A stretch of DNA of 64,000 nt from Nautilus pompilius (Eukaryota > Mollusca > Cephalopoda > Nautilida > Nautilidae). Where the stretch lies: assembly GCA_018389105.1 (NCBI GenBank), contig JACATO010000308.1, positions 1-64,000 of the forward strand, in the 5' to 3' direction. A model generated the notes under the pieces. It saw only the letters and a program-made list of their open reading frames with translations. It was not told the origin of the DNA and did not search any database. Position 1 is the stretch's first letter. Every line of letters begins with the position of its first letter. Both the position numbers and the translations under genes were made by a program. Shown piece by piece: positions 10,023-22,441 of the stretch.

Positions 10023-11792
10023 ATGTCAAGTAAGAAGAGAAAGTTCTCGGAAGATTATCTTCAGTGGGGGTTTACTTCGATTCAAAAAAATAATGTAGAT
10101 CTCCCACAGTGTGTCATTTGTTTTCGTGTCCTGGGAAATGATTCACTGAAGCCTTCAAAATTACAACTTCACCTGACCAAATGCCACCCTGAGTATGCTA
10201 GCAAGGAAAAGTATTTTTTCAAGAGGAAAGCTGATGAACTGAAGAGGCAAAAACTTGATGCGACTGGTAGCTTCCAAGAGAAGAGAGGGAACATCGTGGA
10301 AGCATCATACAGAGTGGCTTATTTAGTAGCACGGAAGAAAAAGCCACACACAATTGCTGAAGAATTGATCCTACCTTGTGCAAAAGAAATGGTTAGACTG
10401 GTTCTTGGAGCAGAAGCAGCACAGAAACTAAGTGATGTATCTCTTTCGAATAATACTATCCAGCGAAGAATCAGCGACATGTCAGGTGATGTGAAAGATC
10501 AGATTATTGAAGAGATAAAAGCATCCCCCATTTTTGCTATACAGGTCGATGAATCCACTGATGTAGCAATGGCGTGCCAGCTGTTGGTATACTGCCGATA
10601 CCTGTTCAAAGGCATAATCAAGGAGGAATTTCTTTGCTGTCAAAATCTTGAAACATCAAGTACGGCCACTGATGTGATGAATGCTGTGTCATCGTTTTTT
10701 GACGAGCATGGTTTGAGTTGGAATAATCTTGTTGGAATCACAACTGATGGAGCTCCAGCCATGCTTGGGTCGAGGTCGGGTTTCCAAGCAAAAGTAAAAT
10801 CCAAAGCACCAAATGCAGTTGGTGTGCACTGCTTCATTCATCGGGAGGCTCTGGCTTCTAAATCGCTTCCTTCTGGGCTTCTCACAATTTTCACTGGTAT
10901 TGTTAAGGTCGTGAACTATGTGAAAAACTCTGCCCTAAACACGAGACTGTTCCAGCAACTGTGTCATGACATGGAATCCGAGCATAGTTCCATGCTCTTT
11001 TATACATCCGTCAGGTGGTTGTCTGCAGGGAGATTTTTGTCCCGCTTCTTCTCTCTTCGCCAGGAAGTTGAAATGTTTCTTGATGTACAGAAAAAATGTG
11101 ACCTGTTGGAGATATTGAAATCAGAACACTTTGAGCTCCGCCTTGCTTATCTTGTGGACATATTTGAAATCTTCAACCAGCTGAACTTGAGACTCCAAGG
11201 AAAGGATTCAAACTTGCTCAGCCACTGTGACTCAATACATGCATTTTTGGCCAAATTGGAGCTGTATAAGAAGAGAGTGAGTGTAGGAAAATTTATGATG
11301 TTTCCATCATTGAATGAAGTTCTTGCTGATGGTCAGCTTTCAAGCACCTTGTCCAAGGAAATCATGGACCACTTGTCTCATCTAGATGATGAATTTCGCC
11401 GTTACTTTCCTGACTTGAGCCCTCAGCATGCAGGATTAGCAAAAAATCCTTTCTTATGTCAGGTTGATGATGTGTTAGAAGACGCACAAGAAGAGTTCAT
11501 TGAGCTTCTCCATGATTCAACAGCCAAGAATGTGTTCCAGTCAAACTCCTTGTCTAGCTTCTGGTGTTCAATGATGGAATCATATCCAAAAATAAGTGAT
11601 CTGGCAGTTCGAGTTCTTTTGCCTTTTGCTTCAACCTACCTGTGCGAAAGTGGGTTTTCTTCATTACTTGCAATAAAAACAAAATCAAGGAACAAGCTGT
11701 CTGTGGAAGATGACTTGAGGTGTGCCCTGGCTGCCACTGAGCCAAGGATTCATGAGCTGGTTGCTCAAAAACAACCACAAACGTCCCATTGA
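10023..11792 (+). CDS. hAT transposase with BED zinc finger (ZBED5/SCAND3-like)
   Basis: An intact 589-residue frame. Residues 1-8 form a basic KKRK-type nuclear signal. A BED-type zinc finger follows with C30, C33, H50 and H55. The RNase-H-like catalytic core shows VDESTD (Asp176) and TTDGAP (Asp242), then HCFIHRE. The C-terminal hAT dimerisation block is LPFASTYLCESGF (542 is the Glu), followed by KTKSRNKL. The family binds the element's terminal repeats and excises it in the nucleus. The frame is open upstream to 9912, but ATG 10023 was chosen because family members start with a short basic stretch before the BED finger and a good splice acceptor lies between. No frameshift or stop is present, so it may be functional. 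A domesticated host gene is less likely because the repeats and target duplication are intact. Confidence 0.93.
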   Translation: MSSKKRKFSEDYLQWGFTSIQKNNVDLPQCVICFRVLGNDSLKPSKLQLHLTKCHPEYASKEKYFFKRKADELKRQKLDATGSFQEKRGNIVEASYRVAYLVARKKKPHTIAEELILPCAKEMVRLVLGAEAAQKLSDVSLSNNTIQRRISDMSGDVKDQIIEEIKASPIFAIQVDESTDVAMACQLLVYCRYLFKGIIKEEFLCCQNLETSSTATDVMNAVSSFFDEHGLSWNNLVGITTDGAPAMLGSRSGFQAKVKSKAPNAVGVHCFIHREALASKSLPSGLLTIFTGIVKVVNYVKNSALNTRLFQQLCHDMESEHSSMLFYTSVRWLSAGRFLSRFFSLRQEVEMFLDVQKKCDLLEILKSEHFELRLAYLVDIFEIFNQLNLRLQGKDSNLLSHCDSIHAFLAKLELYKKRVSVGKFMMFPSLNEVLADGQLSSTLSKEIMDHLSHLDDEFRRYFPDLSPQHAGLAKNPFLCQVDDVLEDAQEEFIELLHDSTAKNVFQSNSLSSFWCSMMESYPKISDLAVRVLLPFASTYLCESGFSSLLAIKTKSRNKLSVEDDLRCALAATEPRIHELVAQKQPQTSH

Positions 11793-12230
11793 GAAATATA
11801 AAGTGACATACTTTTTCGCAACCAATGAAAAGTTTCATTCACTGCTGTTTTTGTGATTTTTTGTTGTATTAATACAGTTTTTGTGATTCTTTTTATTCAT
11901 ACATGTGCTTGCAAGCTCAAAAAAGAGCAAATATTATAAAGATAGTTTTTGCACACAATACCTACAACTATAACAACATTAACATAACATTTTTCCTATG
12001 TGTTGTACTTAAATCAAAAAGTGCTGAACGGAATGTTTTCTGATTTCATATAAATAGGCCTACATCTTAATCAGCATAACAATGGAAGGCATTTTACATT
12101 AATATATTCATTTCTTGCAGAAAAATCTTTTATTAATTTTCTTGGCTTAACATATTTCGTTGTAGGGGGTCCACAGGTGAAACAATGACTGGAAAAGGGG
12201 GAACGGGACAAAAAAGGTTGGGAACCACTG

Positions 12231-12238
12231 CCCTACAA
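12231..12238 (+). repeat. 8-bp target-site duplication, right
   Basis: CCCTACAA immediately outside the right terminal repeat; exact copy of 9394-9401. Confidence 0.95.
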
Positions 12239-13799
12239 TGACACTGAAGACTGATATTTGCAAACAAAAAAAAGAAAGTTTTAATGCATTAAGATGTTCT
12301 GTTTCTCATCGCCTAATTCCTGGTACAACGAGCGGTCCCCCCGTGTGCTGGAGCTACAGGGTTTTAGCCAAAATGATTTTGGAACGAAATATGGATTGAA
12401 CATAAAATTTAAGGCTGACCTCGGATGTCGGTAAATTAAATGATTAATATTTTGGTTTAAATGTATGTACATTTTAAGCCATCATTAATAACATTCTGAC
12501 TTAAATTTACCTTCAAAATAGGACAAATATCATTTAGAGGACACATTTCGCAGGGATGTCTCCCGCTCAAAAATCGCGCCAAGTTGAGGTGAGAGGTAGT
12601 CTGCTCGGATGGTGGGACTAGCGATGGAATGAAGAGAGATATGTGTGTGTGTCTGTCTCTTTCTATTCAGGTTTGTCTGTCTTTCCTTACAAGTAGATTA
12701 TCTCGTTGGTTTCTGAAATTAAATAACGGAGTAATTAGATGATGATGTTAAATGACGACAAGGAGAGTGGGTAGTGACTGTGACTGGGTGTCTGGTGTCT
12801 CGTGTTGAAGGTCGGTACAGTCGGACACCTGTCTGGGGGAAGACCGATGAGAGGAGATGAATTAAAGCTTCTTCGGGCGATGGGAGAGCGAGACAGTTGT
12901 TGGGTTAGGGCTCCGACTTTGAAAACCAGTTTTATGAGGCTGTAAGTGCACTCACTGGCTCTAAGTAGTCGGCCACAACAGCGAGGTTAATCTAATAAAA
13001 CAATGGCTTCTCAATGGCGAAGTCACCCCAAGGGGCCAATTTCATTGTCTGTCAGAGGAATAATTGTAAACTGACCACCCTAAATTTAGAAATATCCTTC
13101 AGCGAGCTTCGAGTTGAGAAATACTATACGCTACTGACTTCAGTCACTGTCCAATTTCCTACAAGATGATGATCTTTTGTAGATGTTACACAAAATTTTG
13201 GTGGATGATAATGCAGAAATACAATAATACAATGTACTGTACTGTACTGTACTGACTTCAATTAAAAATATGACCTAATAAACCCATGTATTACCGTCTG
13301 CTGTGATTATCAAATTAAAATCTTGCAAAATCAAAGTTCTGTTGATGTAAAAAGAAATCGTAATAGATCTGGATAAAAATTACTTCTACATGAACATAAG
13401 AAAATCTGGACACTTTTCTGAATTCAGCATTTAAAGATTTGGCTGTAATAATATAGCAAAGCCTGAAGATTGTATCCTATCAGGTAGACATTCCCACCGA
13501 TTTGGTTAGGGCCATGCAATGTAAGGAACCATTTGAGGTGAATTTATATTAATTGTGCTTGGTCATGACTACTGTATACGTTTTAAGGTATGTGAATTGC
13601 TAGCAACATTTCATTTGAATTATTCATGTAAATTAAACAGAATAATGAAAAGTGAATCTAGTATGTTTTCCATGGATTTACTGTTAATGAAAGTATTCCT
13701 GAAAATGATATGTATGTATTTGTGAGAAACAGTAACCATGGTGCGCAATGAATTTTGTTTCCCTTGTGTAGATACACATTGGTATGTTTCATTTTACAG
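12239..13799. other. Gene-free stretch before the RAD50-like exons
   Basis: Mixed-composition sequence with a G/A-rich, CpG-containing part around 12540-12960 and a small (ACTGT)n run near 13235-13255. I found no exons for the N-terminal Walker A region of RAD50 here, and no other gene. Confidence 0.5.
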
Positions 13800-13922
13800 C
13801 AATGTTCAACTTTCAGCCAAAGAAAAGTTGAAATGCGGATGCTAGATGGCATCATCGCATGTTGTGGACCAGATGAGGAAAATAAAAGCATTACTCAGAA
13901 ATGTGGTGACGTTGACAGAGAG
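13800..13922 (+). pseudogene. RAD50: RAD50-like exon relic 1
   Basis: Open for 41 codons, phase 0 at both ends, acceptor TTTTACAG and donor GAG|GTACTA. It contains VEMRMLDGII and SITQKCGDVDRE, matching RAD50 just before its conserved GVSK...CHQEDSNW segment. The exon that should follow is not found before 16768. Confidence 0.8.
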
Positions 13923-16767
13923 GTACTATGCAGTTTTTGTCACAGATTTCAAAAGTCAACTTGGTAGAATCAATAATATTTCATGTAAAGCAATCATCAT
14001 AATTGAAACAACCTCAGCTCATCATGCATGTCTATTATAATGATCTTTGTTAGTATCCAAATGAAACAATAGTATCTTTGCCATACAAGGTAATGAAATT
14101 AATTTTTGCTTTGGAATGTTTTTTTAAAAGTAGGTAATGGGAGAAAGATTAAGCAACAAATTGTGTATATAATTAATATCAAATTAATACTTAATTTGTG
14201 TCTACTCAAGTGAAGTAACTGCTAAATGCATTGATCATTGCCATTAATTTATTTTGCCCCTTGGTTTGTGAAACATTTTAACCTGCTTTGAGACTCATCT
14301 TTACCAAGAAACTTATTTTGAAAGTGTTCTTGCACAACTGATTTTTATTTATTTTTTTTTTGCATAAGAAAAATCCCCTTAATAACTCATTTTGTACGGC
14401 TCTTGAAATCCTGCGGTGTGCTGGAATTTTATTCAGCTTTTCTTTTCCTAAATTTGTAGACAAGCATTAGCGAGGTTACAGAGCTGGTTGTGGGGAGTTT
14501 TATGCTAAATTTAAAAAAAATACATGATTTGTGTGGCTTTCTTAGTATTTACATTTAATTATTCAGAGCAAGTTTATTCATATTAGGGCATAAATGGGTG
14601 TTGCTTTGTATAATAGATTTTTTGCCTTCTTTACCATTTTGAAAGAAATAATGATTAATCATAGTATATGACCACCAGGGAGTCTCCTGAGGTCATCAGA
14701 AAAGGCCATAACTATACTAAAAATAAAAATGATAGTATGGAGAAATTTTGCTTGTATAAATTGTGATATAGAATTTCTGTCAATGAATGATGTTTTTCGT
14801 TTATTTGTCCAACTCCAAAATCTGTATTTTTCGATTCATCTGTGTTTAAAATACACGTTCTGTAAATCAGAGATTATGTAGCCTTGTGTATACCAATGAT
14901 GATGCTCAAACACACTCTTATACGTACAAATTATCAAGGGGAGGATGACTTCTCTGGTGTAGTTTATCTCCCATTTTAAATTACAACTATTATTATTGTA
15001 TTTAGGATTTAGTTAAGCTTACCATGAACGATGACAAGGTGGTACTTTTGTTATACTGTTGTAGCCAGTAGCAGGGATTCTGTCCCCCTTGTCTGCTGGC
15101 CTCTGTGAACAACCTGTCTTATTCTCTGCAGTAATTCTAATTTTCTTTGTATACAAATGCGGTTTGTTAAACTTTCATAAGTTTGAATTGAATCATTCAA
15201 AATTTTGCAGAGAAAAACATACTGGACTGTTTATGTTCATGTTGGGTGAATGATTGTGATGTTGAACAGTGTATTTTTTCCAAAGGTAAAGTCAAAGCAT
15301 TTCCATAAATACAAGTCTAATTAACTATGAATGAACATGCTTACAATTCAAATTTTCTTCTTTTAAATAATTAAGTGATACAGATGTAGGTGAAAATAAA
15401 TTAATTTTTTTCATATTAATTTTTTTTTAAATTGGCAGCTGCCTTTCTAAATGTCAGAAAAAACTGATTGAACTTAATTAAATTTTATTAATATCTAATA
15501 CTTGTGAAAGAAGTTCTGTTAAAAACAGACAGTATATCTTAACTGAGAATGTAATAGTTGAATGTTTTGGACAAATGATTTGAAGATGTTACTAATTAGT
15601 AATCCATTTTGGATAAATTGTTTTAAATGACTACTTCAGCACTAGGCCCTTGTAGAAAAACATTACACTTTTGGTGTGTGCTCATTAATGCTGGATGCTT
15701 TCACCTTGCCAAATTTCTGATGCTCAGATGCTTTCATATCTGCTTGCGTACTACTTTCCAAACCATGCAGGTAGTATCTTCCACATCATTGTGAATGATG
15801 TATTAAAATCTCAAGAAAATTAACTCAAATTGAAGAGCCAGATGCTGCGCAGAGCTCCATGCATGACTGGATTATATTCTTCACATATATTCAGAATGAA
15901 ACATCTTAAATTTAAGTAGAACTGAAAAGAAACAAGGGGATGTCAGTGGCATTTTGGGGTGTAAATTTATCCATTGTTAACAGAAAAAACAAATCAAAAC
16001 TCCACAACACATACAAAAGGGAAATTCACAATCAGACTGACAGGATACATAATGTATAGTGTGTGAATGGTAAATATACAAATTAATAACAATCATATTT
16101 GAGGGAAAAAATTCCACGAATTTTAACTTTGACTTTGAACAGGACTTTCCCAAAATCCTGACATTACCTATGTCTATTAACTGCCAGCCACATGGTTAAG
16201 TGAGGCAAAATCAAGGTTGACCAGACAAAAGAGAAACAAACTTCTCATAGATGCTCTTATCAGTGTAATCTATGTATAACTACAGTCTCAAAATTTAATG
16301 TAGTAAACTACATGAGACCTGAAAGTGGGGGATTGTCCTTACATGTGAAGTACTATCCTCAATAGTATTTGAGAAAATAATTTATTTTAGGCCATGTAGT
16401 TTCTGCAACCAAACTCTCAAAATACCTAAAAAATGGTTAGCACAAGATAAATAATGTTTTGGAAACACTATCTGACTGACTTAAAGCACTAGATACTTGA
16501 TTTTCAAATTTTAATGGATAACCATTTGCTGCTGTAATTTTTTTGATAAAAATAATTTAATGTGGAAGTTCTTTTTAGACTTCTGGGAAATCAATGATTT
16601 TAAGTTTTGCACAGAGACTATCCCTTTACAAAAGATTGTTCTGAAGCAAGAAATATTACTTGATCATTATAAATATGAATATATTCATTTATTGTAAAAT
16701 TTTATTTTTTAAAATTTCTCCATTATTTAAACTAGACTTTAATCTTTTGTTCGCTGCTTTTTTGTAG

Positions 16768-16873
16768 GCCACTTAGTGAAGGAAAAGCCTTGAAGGATAA
16801 ATTTGATGCCAATTTTGCTTCCACACGCTACGTTAAGGCTTTAGACTGTATCAGGAAAATCAAGCAGGAGCAG
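16768..16873 (+). pseudogene. RAD50: RAD50-like exon relic 2
   Basis: Acceptor TTTTTTGTAG, donor CAG|GTAACA. It encodes PLSEGKALKDKFDANF then RYVKAL, nearly diagnostic of RAD50 at the base of the first coiled coil. It is open throughout and is the strongest single match. Confidence 0.9.
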
Positions 16874-18496
16874 GTAACACCCTCATTTCTTTTCTTTTTA
16901 TATCTGTCTAACTAGGTTCATAAATTTTCAAGATATCCACTTATTTAAAAATCTTATGTTAGGAAACTAATTTCAAACAAAAATGTAATAAAACTACCAT
17001 TTAGCAGAATACTTTTGAAAAATTACTTATTTTGTTTTTGAAAGATGTATTATTTAAAATTCACATGTTCATTTAATATTTTCTAAATTTAATTTCTGTG
17101 CTCTAGTTTTTTCTTGAAATTAAATGACATTTGTCTCAGCATGCTTGAATCCATGACAATTTCAGTACACCTTTTGATGTCCAGGTTCTCCTGAACAGAC
17201 TTTTAACAAATTGTTGAACAGATTTCCATGATAAGACAATCACAGATTATGATTCACAGTATTTCTAAAATTGCAGTAATGGAATTTCTTGCACAAAGAT
17301 GCAACACCTTCAGCAACAGATTGGCTGGATTGTTGGATGTGTCTATAAGTTTCTTTCTGCTTCCCCTCCCTGTAAACAAGTCTAAATCCTCGTTGCCAAG
17401 CACTGCTCTTTAGTTCTTAACTTACAGAAACTCAATAAACATATCTATTCAACATGAATAGCATAGTTAGATGCTCATAACTACAGAAGAATATTTATGA
17501 AACTGGCCTATGCCTCATAAGCAGTGATAAGAGAATATTCTGGAAAATGAGACTGACCGAACTGTGAATATTGCACTAGTGTTTAATAAAAAGAAAGCAA
17601 AGTGAAGGGTACTTTTTGCCATACAAAGATGGAACTCAAACAAAAAATAACATTATAAAGTTCCAGTGTATAATAGTATGCAAAACTGTTAGTTTAATAG
17701 TAAATAGTAATCTGATTTTGTCAACTATGAATTAAAAAGGTTTTTTTTTTTTTTCATTTTATTTTTTAGACATCCATTGTGTGTTAATTTGGTATGGATC
17801 TGGTTTATTTCTCTCTGTCTGTTTTAGCAAAAGTTAAGTCAAAACTGGCCTGTAACTCAAAGTTGAGATGTTAAGGTGGAGAAGAAAGTGTTCACTCAAC
17901 TGTTAAAAACAAGATTTTAAAACACAATCCGATTTGTGTGTGTGTTCGCCTGCTTGTGCATGATCACCTTGAGCATCAGCCTGAGGTAGCTAATTCCTTT
18001 AATAGATGCTTTTTCACCTGAAGAAGATTTTGAATTTTTCTGTCATGTCTCTCTTAAAATGCTATTACAACAAACCAGACATTCCAGACTTTTGTACTCT
18101 TTCTTGACTATAACTGCTGACACATCAGATCATTCTATTAAAAATTGTCTTTGAATATTCAATGAAACAAAGTGGTGAGGATTCTGTGTCTGGTCTGCCT
18201 ACTCCAGGATGGATCTGATTAGTGATGTACAGAGGAACCAGAACCCTAACTGTTTGTATAGCTTAACATACCTGTGCCCCTCTTGGTTTTACTACGCTCA
18301 CTTTCAATTTTCATTTAACTTATTGCATATAATAATGCTAATGTTTTCCACTTTTTATATTTCTAAGAAAGTTATTACCTAAATTTTCAAACTGAGGAAA
18401 TCTAAGTTTGCTAGAGGATAAGGAAATTTAAACATAATAACTTTAATCTTGTCTTTGCCCTTTTATGCTAAGTATTTTTTTTTGTACATCTTTCAG

Positions 18497-18568
18497 GATG
18501 CCAATGTGAAGTTGTACAGGCGTGATATCAATACCTGAAGGAGTACAAGCAAGCATAAGGCGTGTGAG
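18497..18568 (+). pseudogene. RAD50: RAD50-like exon relic 3 (frameshifted)
   Basis: Acceptor TTTCAG, donor GAG|GTGAGT. DANVKLYRRDI is followed by a one-base loss, then YLKEYKQ, then a ~4-base gain before KACE. The order matches the RAD50 segment ending in KACE, but the exon is out of frame and contains stops. Confidence 0.8.
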
Positions 18569-18885
18569 GTGAGTTGTTTAGTGGATGTGTGATATTTTTT
18601 GCTAGTTTTAATGCTTTTAGAAAGAGAGAAAAAAAAGAAATAGAGGAAGGGGGATGGACGAACACATTTGTTTTTCAGTAGTTTTTACTGTTCTTGGAAG
18701 AAAAGAGACTAGATTGACTGAACAAGTTATAAACATTATCATGCACAGTCAAAACTAATTTTTCTTTCATTTAAAACAAAAATATTTTCATGGTTTTTGA
18801 TATTGTTTAATTTAACTTTGTAGAAACACTGATCTGATTTTAAAAAAACTGATTTCCTGTGATTGTGTGTTGTTTGTTTTTACAG

Positions 18886-18966
18886 CTAAAAGAAAATCTA
18901 GAATCCGACCAAGCTAAAACATAAAGAATTGGAAAAATCCATAGGAACAGTTGCAGCCCAGTTGAG
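18886..18966 (+). pseudogene. RAD50: RAD50-like exon relic 4 (frameshifted)
   Basis: Acceptor TTTTTACAG, donor GAG|GTAAGT. LKENLESDQAK meets a stop caused by one extra A in an A run; the remainder reads HKELEKSIGTVAAQLR in the next frame. Coiled-coil character. Confidence 0.72.
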
Positions 18967-19847
18967 GTAAGTTTCAAGCCTCCACTTAGACTCTGCTATC
19001 TTTCCCTCATACTGTGAGCAGATGCTGCCATATATTATTTTGAGTAAATTCATTCCCACAGACACCTTTGGTGGCCCTTACAGCAAGATTAGAATTGAAC
19101 CTAAACTTTATTTTATTACCCCTCAAATTACTGAATAAAATTTATTGTTATGAGAATTTATCTACGGTGCTTTTTTATGTGAGCTTTATCACCACTTGAG
19201 GGATCTAATTTTTTGTCTCAGCAAACTTTTTATGTTCCTGTCTTCAAAATTCTCTTTTGTCAACATTTCTTGTAGTTTATAATCTCACAGTTGTTTCATT
19301 GAATTTGGTGACTAATGACCATGTCAAGTTAATGTTAAAGCGGGTGTAACTACTTAAAGATGTGATTTACATTTGAGGAAAAGGGGTTTTATACACATCA
19401 GTAATATTAGGACTTGCACAATATGAGTTTAATCTAAACTGGCTGCCAGAAGTTATATAGTAATTAATTTTGATGGTTTTCAGTAGTTTGTTTATTAATA
19501 GCTGGCATGACCTCTCAGCTGAGAATAACTCCAACATCAAAAGAAGAGCTGAATAGAACTGCATTTTATTGGAGAACTTGATGGTAAACTGATTTTTGAA
19601 ATGTAGATTAATTTATAAGTAAGTAATTTTATAGGCATGTTTGTATGTGACTTGGGGAAAAATGAAGATTTTTCTCTTTTAATAAAGTTTTGACAGATTT
19701 CCCTCACTTTTTAACATCCATCCATCCCTCCCCTTTTTATTAGCCTACCTGGGTGAGTCAGCTCATGATCTTTTCACTGACCAAAAAATGTTTGTAGCAG
19801 CGATAATTTGACATTATCTGCAGTATCTCTGTATAATTTCTTTTCAG

Positions 19848-19908
19848 GAAAAGCTTGACAATCTCCTGTCCATACAAGCCAACATCAATAAACTAACAAA
19901 TGACATTG
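19848..19908 (+). pseudogene. RAD50: RAD50-like exon relic 5
   Basis: Acceptor TTTTCAG, donor TTG|GTAACG. Open frame EKLDNLLSIQANINKLTNDI, heptad-like, in the expected position for the RAD50 first coiled coil. Confidence 0.65.
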
Positions 19909-20186
19909 GTAACGTTTGCTGTATCAAACTCAACCTCCTTTTATAAATCTGATTTGTTCAGAAACCTTTGAGTTCACTGCATGAAATATCAGGTGTTTAT
20001 TAACAGATATCATCTGGAAACGTGGCAATGTGCAGATTGCACAAGCAGAAAATAGCCCGAGATGGTCAGTTCATTTGCTTTCATCGATTGGAAACTCGAA
20101 ATTTCATGCATGCTTTTTTCTAAAGATAAAAAAAAATGTTGTGTTCTTCCTGAAAACTAGGGTAGCAGTGTAATAATATATACTAG

Positions 20187-20822
20187 ACGACCCGTGAACC
20201 CGTTGGGTTCCATTGTGACAGCGGTTGTTGATGACAAAAAGACAAACACAATTTTAATATTATCGAGTGATCAAACTTTAATTTTATGAAAAGTTGAGCA
20301 TTTACATCAGGAGGAGTCATTGTTTAATGAGGCACGCGTTTAATCACAAACATTCTTGGCAACCACAAAATTAAACACACTGTATTGCTAGTAATAATTA
20401 CAAAGGACTTATATAAACCTTGTTGCTGCACACTCAACTATAAACTCCAGGCACCTCACGTTGTGGTCCAAAATAACTGCTAACCCCGTTCTACGTCACT
20501 GCTCTTGACCAATTAGGATCGGCCTTCCTCGTTCTACGTCACTGCCCTCGACCAATTAGGATCAGTCTTTCCTCGTTCTCAATAAATTAGGACAAAACAG
20601 CCCCTAAATTCAAAAACACACGGTTTTTTACAGTAACGATTACAAAAGTCTTAATAATTCCATCATTCGTTGCCCGATTTAAACGAAAACTCGCTACTAC
20701 ACCGCAGTCAGATGGCGAGAGTAAGGTGACATAAAGTTATAGCGCTTTCTTGCACCGTTTAGACGGAGTTTAGGGAACATACATACATACATACAAGATC
20801 AGAGTTTTAGTAATATATAGAT
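20187..20822. mobile_element. Putative non-autonomous element
   Basis: A block more GC-rich than the flanking intron. It begins ATACTAGACGACCCGTGAAC and ends GTTTTAGTAATATATAGAT, with loosely inverted ATATACTA/TAGTAATATAT ends, a CATA run near 20778-20796 and an internal 43-bp tandem duplication. There is no coding frame. It looks like a short interspersed or MITE-like element lying in the RAD50-like intron; the class is not resolved. Confidence 0.5.
20487..20573 (+). repeat. 43-bp tandem duplication
   Basis: Two copies of a unit starting CGTTCTACGTCACTGC, at 20487 and 20530, with a few substitutions; a third copy starts and breaks off after CGTTCT. Confidence 0.85.
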
Positions 20823-21339
20823 AAAATATGAAGGGTTTAGACCAAAATTAGATTGATCAATTTTGAGTAAAATATTTTGTAGAACAGTTTACTGAAAATG
20901 AATGCTTTCATTACTGTTGTTTCTAAATAAGAAGGAAAAAAACACACTCATCATATCAAGTATCAAAAATCTAAATTAATTAAATTTTTGATTTACATTT
21001 TCTGCAATACTATTTTGTCAAGAAGCAGTTTCTTTCTCTTTCCTCTTCCCTGTAAGGTTTGTGAGCAGATGGCAAACCTAGTAAATATTATTATTTTTTT
21101 AATGGCAAATGTTTGTGGTAATTAACCATATGCATTATCCACCTCATCTTGTTAAGAGGTCCAGCCAAATTACAGCCAGTGTGAAAAATATAAGACTCCT
21201 GCCCTATGATGTTATAGCTAAACTAGTATTAACAAGTGAAATGGGACATTTGCTTTACCTACTGCAGGCAAAAATTTCTCCAAACCACAAAACTTTAAAA
21301 AAAAGTGTGGCAATAGAAACTATTATATTTACTTTTCAG

Positions 21340-21391
21340 AAAAATAATCTGGTGAAAAGAAACAGCTGGAAAAGGCAATTGAAGAGCTAAG
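21340..21391 (+). pseudogene. RAD50: RAD50-like exon relic 6 (indel near start)
   Basis: Acceptor ACTTTTCAG, donor AAG|GTACTT. EKKQLEKAIEELR is readable, but the first codons are shifted out of frame. Confidence 0.6.
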
Positions 21392-22364
21392 GTACTTTTT
21401 GTTTGTTTTTGGTCTCCAGGTTATTTCTTGTGCTTTTATCCACTTTTTTCGGGTGGTTTTGTTGGCTATTTGTTCGGGTACCGTCTGGTTTTTGTATACA
21501 TTAGTGGAGAGATCTAAACTTGTAGTTACCGGGTGCTCATGTGCTTTGATTTATACAAATTGAGATAAATAGATTGGAGGTTGGATTAAAACCTGAAATG
21601 TCCCCCCCACTCAAAGAAACCCTCTACATTGCATCCAAACTCTTTACCTGGGGAAGTTTTGTAATGAGCTCCTTACTAGAAAAATGTCAAGACTTCAGTA
21701 AAATTACCAGACATACACTGGTGGGCATACTTTATGGACAGAGGAGGTGTTTTTCATTGTGGCACAATTGAAATGTTAAAATTTCTGATAAGGATTGTAT
21801 AATGATAAATAATTTTTCTGACAGTTTGTGTAACTTTATGTGCTGAATAAGAGATGTTATTGGTTAGGCATTAGTAGCGCTAGTAGCTATTTAGTAGTCT
21901 CCACCTGAACAAATACCGGAAGCGGAACAGTATAAATATTTGTAAAAAAAACAGACTAGCTGAGGTTTTGTTTAAAAGCTTCCTGCTCTGCTGACTTAAA
22001 ATAATCATTTTCCTTTTATCACAGAAAATCTACTGCAGATAAGGAATTCATTTCAGATTGTGTTCTAGTGATAAAATTCAGTTACTTGCCATATTAGTTT
22101 AGCAGCTGCCATAAATGTATGTATTTAGAGACAAAATGTACATATTTGACATCTAGATGGCAAGCAATGTATTTAATAATTTTCTTCCATTCTACATAAC
22201 TCCTGTTTGTAAAGTAAAAGTATGTTGAGGTTGTGGGAAGTTAGAATTATGGCTTTGCAGAGTATGAGTTTTGTTCTCGAGCAAACCTGCCAATGTTATT
22301 TATGCTGTTAGGATTGTGTCAGGCTGCCTCAGAAGCTATGCTGATGTTCTGTTCTGTATTGCAG

Positions 22365-22441
22365 GTTCCACCAACAAACTTCAAAGCACATTGATTGAAT
22401 TTCAGAGCAAGTTAGCAGAGATGGAAGACTTACAGGTCGAG
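22365..22441 (+). pseudogene. RAD50: RAD50-like exon relic 7
   Basis: Acceptor TATTGCAG, donor GAG|GTTTGT. Open frame GSTNKLQSTLIEFQSK then LAEMEDLQVE, resembling the FQGT..QL..L segment of RAD50. Confidence 0.72.

Larger units (their letters stand above)
9402..12230 (+). mobile_element. Complete hAT transposon (Buster/Charlie-like)
   Basis: A 2,829-bp cut-and-paste DNA transposon. The terminal inverted repeats are the 15-mer CAGTGGTTCCCAACC at 9402-9416 and its exact complement at 12216-12230. The flanking 8-bp CCCTACAA (9394-9401 and 12231-12238) is an exact target-site duplication, the hallmark of hAT insertion. One uninterrupted transposase frame fills the middle. Perfect duplications and an open frame imply a young insertion. 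The termini follow the Charlie-type CAGTGGTTC consensus; assignment to the Buster branch rests on the ZBED5/SCAND3-like transposase. Confidence 0.95.

Noticed and set aside
12239..13799. Walker A exons of RAD50 upstream of the first relic
   Set aside because: No glycine-rich nucleotide-binding motif was found in any plus-strand frame.
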